Positions 25,268-34,200 of a DNA stretch of 64,000 nt are shown piece by piece. Every line of letters starts with the position of its first letter. The stretch's first letter is position 1. This stretch comes from Pseudomonas sediminis (GTDB taxonomy: Bacteria; Pseudomonadota; Gammaproteobacteria; Pseudomonadales; Pseudomonadaceae), in contig NZ_CP154631.1 in assembly GCF_039555755.1 (NCBI RefSeq), forward strand, positions 3,596,001-3,660,000, in the 5' to 3' direction. Both the position numbers and the translations under genes were made by a program. The notes beneath the pieces are model-generated. The model saw nothing but the letters and a program-made list of their open reading frames with translations, ran no database searches and was not told the DNA's origin.

Positions 25268-28200
25268 ATGGCTACTCTTATTGGTGTCGTCAGTCAGGTT
25301 GTCGGCGAGGTGTTCGCGGTAACGAGCGACGGATCGCGCCGGCCAATCAACGAAGGTGATCGGGTCTACGCGGGCGAGCAGCTAGTCACCGGTGTTTCCG
25401 GTGCGGTTGCGGTGGCCATGACCAACGGGCAGCAACTGACCCTGGGTCGGGACAGCAGCATCACCGTCGATACGCAAATGATCGCGGATCGCGGCGAGTC
25501 CCAGGCTCCGGTCGTCGAAACTCCACCGACTGTCCCCAGCGATGACGACCTCACCGATGTCGAGCGTCTGCAGGCTGCCATCGAGGCAGGGGACGATCCG
25601 ACTCAAGAAAGCGAGGCGACTGCAGCCGGCCCTGGTGCTGGCGCAGGTGGTGCAGGAGGCGTAGGCGGTGGCCACTCGTTCGTGATGCTCAGTGAAGTAG
25701 GTGGAGCACTCGACCCGGTAATCGGCTTCCCCACTGCCGGGTTGCCAGGTGGGCCGGAATTCCCAGACGCTCTGCCAATCGCTACCGACGATCCTGAAGT
25801 GGATGGCATTCCCACGGGCGGCACTGCCTCCAATGCCGTGGATGAAGATGGCCTGCCCAATGGCATCAACGGTGGAGTGAACGACCTTGATGGCGATGCC
25901 ACCGTGGTTACCGGTGTGCTTGGCTACAGCTTCGGCCCCGATGGGCCGGGCACCTTTACCTGGTCGATCGCTGGCCTGAACGAACTAGGTATCACTTCGG
26001 GCGGTATGCCGTTGTTCTATCAGGTCAGTCCAGATGGGTTGACACTAACGGCGTTTGCTGGCGAAACGATTGTCTTCGTCGTGCAAGTCACCAACCTTGT
26101 AACAGGTGCCTACCAGTTCGAGTTGTTCGCGCCGCTCGATCATGCCGCTCCACCGCTGGGCGGCAGCGACGAAAACGATATTCTCTTCCTTTTCAACTAC
26201 ACCATCACCGATGGCAACGGCACTCCAGCCAGTGGCAGCCTGAGCGTTCTGGTGGACGATGACAGCCCTACACTGGCAGGTGGTGAGGAGCGTCCGTTCA
26301 TCAGGGGAGTGGTCAACGAAGACGCCCTGGGAACTGGCAATGCCGAGCCCGGCAGCTTGCCTTGGCAGACTACCCAGGTAATAGGTGGGCCAGGCACCCT
26401 CAACAGCTTGGTCGATTTTGGGGCAGATGGTCCCGGCAGATTCCAGCTCGATACTCGGCCGGAAGCCCTCAGTGACCTACAGGTATTGGGGCTGACCTCG
26501 GCAGGTCAGCCTCTGGTCTATTCCGTTTCGGACGATGGCACTACTCTCATTGCCACCGCTGGGGTGGAGGGGCCAACTGTATTCACCCTGGTTGTAGGAG
26601 CAGATGGTAGCTACACCTTCACCCTGTTCGGCCCCATTGATCATCCACAGCAGGATGGCCTTGACTCGGAAGCACTGGGTGGCAGTAACCTGGCCCTAGA
26701 CTTCTCGAAGTTGCTGATCGCTACCGATTTCGACGGCGACGCAGTGCCTGGAGGCTTCGCTGGCGGCAGCTTCGTTATCGATATCGAGGACGATGTCCCG
26801 GTACAGGTTGGTGGTGAGGAGCGTCCTGTCGTTGTTGGCTTGGTGCAGGAGGATGCCCTGAGCGGCGGTAATACCGAGGGCAGTGGCCAGACGCTGACTG
26901 CCAGTGGAGGCCCCGGCGCCCTGGATGCTCTGGTCAACTTTGGTGCTGATGGTCGTGGTGGTTTCTTCCTGAGCCAGGAGCCCGGTGCACTGTCCGGCTT
27001 GCAGGCATTGGGTTTGACCTCCGGCGGTGTGCCGCTGGTTTACAGCGTCTCCAGCGATGGCACCACGTTGACCGCAACAGCGGGTGAAGGTGGTCAGCCG
27101 ATCTTCAGCCTGGTGGTACGCCCGGACGGCAGCTACGACTTTACGCTACAAGGGCCCGTGGATCATCCGCAGCAGGATGGCGTGGATTCGGAAACCCTCG
27201 GCGGTAGCAACTTGGCCCTGGACTTCTCGGGTGTGCTGGTTGCCACCGACGGCGACGGTGATCCGATCTTCGGCGGCTTCGTTGGCGGCAGCTTCGTTAT
27301 CGATATCGAAGATGACGTCCCGGTACAGGTCGGCGGTGAGGAGCGTCCTGTGGTGGTTGGCTTGGTGCAGGAAGATGCCCTGAGCGGCGGCAATACCGAG
27401 GGCAGTGGCCAGACGCTGACTGCCAGTGGAGGCCCCGGCACCCTGGATGCTCTGGTCAACTTTGGTGCTGATGGTCGTGGTGGTTTCTTCCTGAGCCAGG
27501 AGCCCGGTGCACTGTCCGGCTTGCAGGCATTGGGTTTGACCTCCGGCGGTGTGCCGCTGGTTTACAGCGTCTCCAGCGACGGCACCACGTTGACTGCAAC
27601 AGCAGGTGAAGGTGGTCAGCCGATCTTCAGCCTAGTGGTGCGTCCGGACGGCAGCTACGATTTCACCCTGCAAGGGCCGGTGGATCATCCGCAGCAGGAT
27701 GGTGTGGATTCGGAAACCCTCGGCGGTAGCAAATTGGCCCTGGACTTCTCGGGTGTGTTGGTTGCCACCGACGGCGACGGTGATCCGATCTTCGGCGGCT
27801 TCGTTGGCGGCAGCTTCGTTATCGATATCGAAGATGACGTCCCGGTAGAGGTCGGCGGTGAGGAGCGTCCTGTGGTGGTTGGCTTGGTGCAGGAAGATGC
27901 GTTGGGGAGCGGCAATGCCGAACCCGGCAGCGAACCGCAGCAAACCTTGACCGCCGAAGGCGGGCCGCGCACGCTGGATGCGCTGGTCAACTTCGGTGCA
28001 GATGGTCGCGGTGGTTTCCACCTGAGCCAGGAGCCCGGCGCGCTGTCCGGTTTGCAGGCGCTCGGCTTGACCTCCGGTGGCGTGGCGCTGTTCTACGCCG
28101 TGTCGGCGGACGGCACGACATTGACTGCTACTGCGGGTGACGGTGGTAGTCCGGTATTCACTCTGCAAGTAGGTACCGATGGTAGTTACCTGTTCACGCT

Positions 28201-31200
28201 CAATGGTGCGTTGGATCATCAGGAGGCGGATGGTGTCGACTCGGAAACCTTGGGTGACAACAGCCAGGCGTTGGATTTCTCTGGAGTGCTGGTAGCCACT
28301 GATGGCGACGGCGACCCCATCGCCGCAGGTTTCCCGTCTGGCAGCTTCGTCATCGACGTAGAAGATGATGTGCCGATTCTCAAACCCCTTGACCCGCAGC
28401 AGCCTGCTCTGGGCGGTACGGTACACGAGGATCTGTTGACCAGCCCGAACACGGGCAACCCGGATGGCGGTACGCAAACGCTGGTTGTCAGCACCGAGGG
28501 TGGTGCCGGCAATCTGAGCTCGCTGGTTTCCTTCGGCGCCGATGGCCCGGGGGCCTTTGGGTTGGTCGACAGCGGTACCGCGACGGGACTGCTCTATGCT
28601 CAGGGGCTCACATCGGGCCAAGAAAGTCTGGTCTATGAGGTGGTTGAAACCCGCGTTGACGGCAAACTGGTCAGTACCACGCTGACTGCGGTTTCCGCCG
28701 ACAGTCTGGGCAATTACCCAGTGTTCACCCTGACGGTCAATGCCGATGGCAGCTTCCGCTTCGAGCTGCAGGGGCCGATCGACCATCCGCTTGCCGACGG
28801 CAATGATGGTGAACTGTGGGCTAACGATGGGGCGTTAGGTATCGACTTCACCCAGCTATTCACCGCCACCGATGGCGACGGTGACCACCTGCAGTTGCCG
28901 GAGGGCACCACGGGGCTGTTCGTCATCAATGTCCAGGATGACGTGCCGGAATTGGTCGTCAGCGAACCGGACTACTGCCTGACGCTGACCTACAAAGGCG
29001 GTGATGCAGCGATGTTCAATAGCTACGGCTATTACACCAAGAACGCTGATGGCACGCCGGCCAGTGGTGAGATCATCTGGAGCAATACGCGCTTTCTCGG
29101 GGTTGGCACCACCACCACTCTGGAAGGGCTCGATCCGGATAGCGTCGGCTTCTTCATCATCCCCAACGGCGCCTTCAATGGTGTCAGTGACGGTACCGAG
29201 GTTACCTTCCAACTGGTCGATGGCCAGTGGCAGGCCTTTGTCGGCGGTAGCGCACTCAATGGTGGCGGTGGTGCTGCGGTTGTCTTCGACAACCCGGCGC
29301 TCAACCCCAATGGCAAATCCCATGTCGAGGACAACGCCGCGCCCGGCAACCAGAACTGGGAAGACGTCAACAACGGCAATAGCGACAACGACTACAACGA
29401 CGTCAATATCCAGACCACCTGGACGGCCAAGACACCGCCTGCCATCGGTGGTACGGTGCATGAAGACAAGCTGACGACCCCCAATGTCGGGAATCAGGAG
29501 GCTGGGCAGACGCTGGTTGTAAGCACGGCTGGCGGTGCCGGCACGCTGGCCTCGCTAGTAGCCTTCGGTGCCGACGGCCCTGGCAGCTTCGGCCTGGTGG
29601 ACAGCGCCACGGTCGCTTCGCAGCTGAACGAGCAGGGGCTGACTTCCGGCGATAAGCCGCTGGTCTATACGGTCAGCGAGTGCTTCGATGACGACGGCAA
29701 TCTGCTCAGCACCACGCTGACCGCTGCGGCTGCCGCGGACGTTGGTGGCTATCCGGTATTCACCCTGGTGATCAATGCCGATGGCAGCTTCACCTTCACC
29801 CTGCAAGGGCCGATCGACCATCCGCAGGCCGATGGCAACGACAGTGAGCTGTGGTCGAGCGCTGGCCAGATCGGCATCGACTTCACCCATCTGTTGGCCA
29901 TCACCGATGGTGACGGCGATCCGCTGAACATCCCCGAAGGTGTTGGCGGCCTGTTCGTGATCAATATCGAGGACGATGTGCCGACCCTGAGCCTCGGGGT
30001 CAACACTCAGGCATTGGCTCAGCTGGAAGTGGCGTTGGACGAAACCCGTGGCAATCAGGATCGTTACGCCGCGAACGACGACCAGAGCCAGGGCTACGTG
30101 AACGACGACAATGGCGCGTTGGCCAAGGTCACCACCCAACTTGCCGGTGGCCTGACTTCGCTGTTCACCATCGGTGGGGCAGCTGGGGCTGATGGCCAGG
30201 CTTCGCTGAGCGTCACGCTGAGCTTCTCCGGGGTGCCTCCCCAGGGGCTGGCCACCACCTTGTCGGCCACCAATGGCGGTGCCATCCGCCTGTTCGTCGA
30301 CCCGGCCAACAGCCAGGTCATCAAGGGTGTCGATGCCACTGGCGATACGGTCTTCACCATCGCCATCGTCACTGTCGATGGTCAGCCGCAACTGCAGACC
30401 ACGCTGTTCGAAGCGATCCGCCATCCGGACAACGATCAGCGTTTCGACGAGGCGGTCGATCTGCTGATCAAACACCAGGGCTCGTTGCAGCTGCAGTATC
30501 AGGTCACCCGTGTCGACGGTGATGGTGACGCGGTGACCCGTACCGCGAAGGTCGAGCTTGCCGGCGGCAATTCGTCCTACTTCTCCTTCCAGGACGACGG
30601 CCCGAAAATCATCAAGTTCGAGCAGGGCCACAGCGTCAAGCTATACGTCGACGAATCTGTTGGCAAAGGTGGTTCCAGCCAGAACGAACCCGGTCAGGCT
30701 GCGCCGAATGACGAGCAGGGCCACGGCAATGTGCTGGGTTACGCCCGGATCGACGGCGACAAGCTGTTCAAGTTGACCGCCGATGGTGGTTCGGATGGCC
30801 TGGACAGCGGCCGTACCCGCTTCTCCCTGAGCCTTGCCAGTAATGGCGTGGACTCCGGGCTGAATGCCACGGCCGGCGGCGACATCCTGCTGTACAAGGA
30901 AGCCGATGGCAGCATCCTGGGTAAAGCCAATGGCGTTACGGTATACAAGATCAGCGTCAATGCCGCTGACGGTAGCGTGACCCTGGTGCAGTACAAGGCC
31001 ATCGCTCATGGCGACACCAGCAGCCATGACGAGCTTGCGCTGCTCAGGGATGGCGTGCTGAAACTGAACGTGACGGTCTATGACAAGGACGGCGATTCGC
31101 AGAGCGCCAGCCTGGATCTGGGCAAGGTGGTCGGCTTCGAGGACGACGGCCCGAAAATCACCAAGTTCGAGCTGCAGCATGGCACTAAGCTGTACGTCGA

Positions 31201-34200
31201 CGAATCGGTGGGCACCACAGGTTCCAGCCAGAACGAGAATGGCCATGTCGCGCCGAACGATGAGCAAGGCCATGGCGATGTGCTTGGCTATGCCAGCATC
31301 GATGGCAAGGATCTGTTCAAGCTCACGGTGGATGCCGGTTCGGATGGCCAGGATACGTCGCGTACCCGTTTCGAGTTGAACCTGAGCCAGGACGGCGTCG
31401 ACTCCGGGCTGGATGCTACCGCAGGCGGCGATATTCGCCTGTACAAGGATGCCGACGGCAATGTGCTGGGTGTGGCCAATGGCGTCACGGTATTCAAGGT
31501 CAGCGTCAATGCAGGCAGTGGCAGCGTGACCCTCGTGCAGTGCGAGGCCATCGCCCATGGCAATACCAGCAATCATGACGAGCTGGCGCTTATTCGCGCT
31601 GGCGTGCTGAAGCTCGGCGTGACCGTCTATGACAAGGATGGCGATTCCCACAGTGCCAGTCTGGATCTGGGCAAGGTAGTCGGCTTCGAGGACGATGGCC
31701 CCTCCGCGGGCATCACCAATGCCGCCTACGCGCTGGACGATGAAGGTCTGCCCAATGGCATCAACGGTGGTGAGGGCGACGTGACCGGGACGAACACCAC
31801 GGTCTCCGGCACGCTGGTATTCGACGCCGGCTCTGATGGTCTGCGTGGCATCTCCCTGTCCGGGCCGAGCGTGTTGGGCACCGAGAACGTCACCTCGACC
31901 TGGAATGCCGTAAGCAAAACGCTGACCATCAGCAGTGCCGAGCGCGGCACGCTGGTGACCGTGGTGTTGACCGATCCGGCGCTCGGCAAGTACGAGCTGG
32001 AGTTGCATCAGCCCCTGATGCATCCGGCTGGCCAGGACGAAAACGACATCAAACTGCAGATCGGCTACACCGTGACCGACGGTGATGGTGACACCGCCGT
32101 GGGCAAGCTGGTGGTCACGGTCAACGACGATACCCCGACCATCCAGGCCATGCAGCCGGGCTTCGAGTCGCAGGCCACCTTCCTCGGCACCGATGCCGGC
32201 TATCACAACAGCTACGGCTATTACTCGCGAGATGCCGAGGGCAATCCATCCGTGGGCAAGGTGATCTGGGCTGATGTGAAAGCGCAGGCGGCGGGAACCC
32301 CCTTCGATCTGGATGGGCTCGACCCGAGTGAGGTGGGTTTCTTCATCATCCCCAATGGCGCGGCCAACGTCGCGCTCAGCAATGGCGCCGAACTGACCTT
32401 CCAGCAGGACGCTGATGGTAATTGGCAGGCCTTACTGGGTGGCGTGCCACTGACCGGCGCTGGCGGTGCCAATGTGCTGTTCGATCGCGCCGAGTTCAAC
32501 CCGGGCGGCTCGCACCTGCAGGACAACGCCGAACCAGGCAACCAGAATTGGGAGGATCTCACCGACGCTCCTGATTATGACTACAACGACGTCAATACCA
32601 ACGTGACCTGGGGCATGCCGCTGCAGGTGGACGAGACCTATCTGGGCACGCCCGATGCAACGGTCAGCCGCAACTTCAGCTCGGCCTTCAACGCCGAATA
32701 TGGTGCCGACGGCCCTGGTTCTCTGGTCTACGAACTGGTGATCAAATCGCCGAACTCCGGGCTGGTCGATACCGCGAGCGATGAAGCGGTCAAGCTGGTG
32801 TTCAACGGCTCGGTGCTCGAAGGTCGTACCGAAACCAGTAACGAGCTGGTCTTTACCCTGAGCGTCAACGCCGCAGGGCTGGTGAGCCTGACGCAACTGC
32901 GGGCTGTGGTTCATCCCACTGCCCAGCCGGATGAGTTGCACTTGCTGGGCAGTGACAAGGTTGGACTGCAGGCCACCATCACCGACGCCGACGGCGATCA
33001 GGCTTCGGCCAGCATCGACCTGGGCCAGGTACTGGGCTTCCGTGATGACGCACCGATGGCGGTCAGCGATGAGATCGTCGGTGAAGTCTCACGCACGGCA
33101 GTCGATCAGGTCGTCGGAAACATCAACGACCTCACCGGCAATGACAGCTTTGGCAACGATGGCAAGGCAAGCGTCTCGCCGGTGCAGATCATCGGCCAGG
33201 GCAGTCAGGGCGGTACGCTGGTCATCGATCCCAGCGGTAATCTGGTCTACAGCGCCGGCAGTGGGGCCAGCGCCGGTACGGAGGTGTTCACCTATCAGAT
33301 CACCGACGGCGATGGCGACGTTTCCACGGCCACCGTGACCCTCACGCTCGGTGGCAATGAGCCGGTCGGCGGTCAGGCCTCTGGCAGCGTCGACGAGGAT
33401 GGCTTGACCCATGGTCTGGCCGGAGGCCCCAACGACCTGGCTGGTGAAGCCGCCACGGCTGGTGGGCCACTGGGTTATCAGGTAGACAACTTCGGTGGTT
33501 TCGCCTGGGATGCCAGTGGCCTTGGCAGCCTGTCTTCAGGCGGCTCGGCACTCAACTATCAGCTCAGTGCTGATGGCAAGACGCTGAGCGCGTTCGATGC
33601 TGGTGGCAATCCGGTCTTCACTCTCAGCCTGACCAACTCGGATACCGGGCAATACAGCTTCAAGCTGTTCAAACCGCTCGATCATCCGGCGCCGGACGTT
33701 GCCGGTACGGCAGACGAGAACGACCTGAACCTGGCCTTCTCCTACAAGGTTTGGGACTCCGCTGCGCCTTCGGTTCCGGCCACGGGTAGCTTGACGATCA
33801 CGGTAGATGACGACTCGCCGGCCACGCCCGACGACATCGCCAAGTCTGCTAGCGAACCGCAAGGCATCCAAACCAACCTCATGGTGGTGCTGGATCTGTC
33901 CGGCAGCATGGATGACGCCCCGTCGGGTGTCAGCGGTTTCAGCAGCAAGCTGGCGCTGGCTAAGGATGCCGTGCAACGTCTGATCGACAGCTACGACAAC
34001 CTCGGCGACGTGATGGTACGCATCGTCACCTTCGCCAACACGGCCAGTGCTGTGGGCAATGTCTGGATGACCGCCGCTGATGCCAAGGCCTGGCTCACCG
34101 CGTTGGCCAACAACGCCGGCAACGGTTCGACAAACTATGACGATGCGCTGATCAAGGCGATGAATGCCTACGACTCGTCCGGCAAGCTCGCCGGCGCTGG

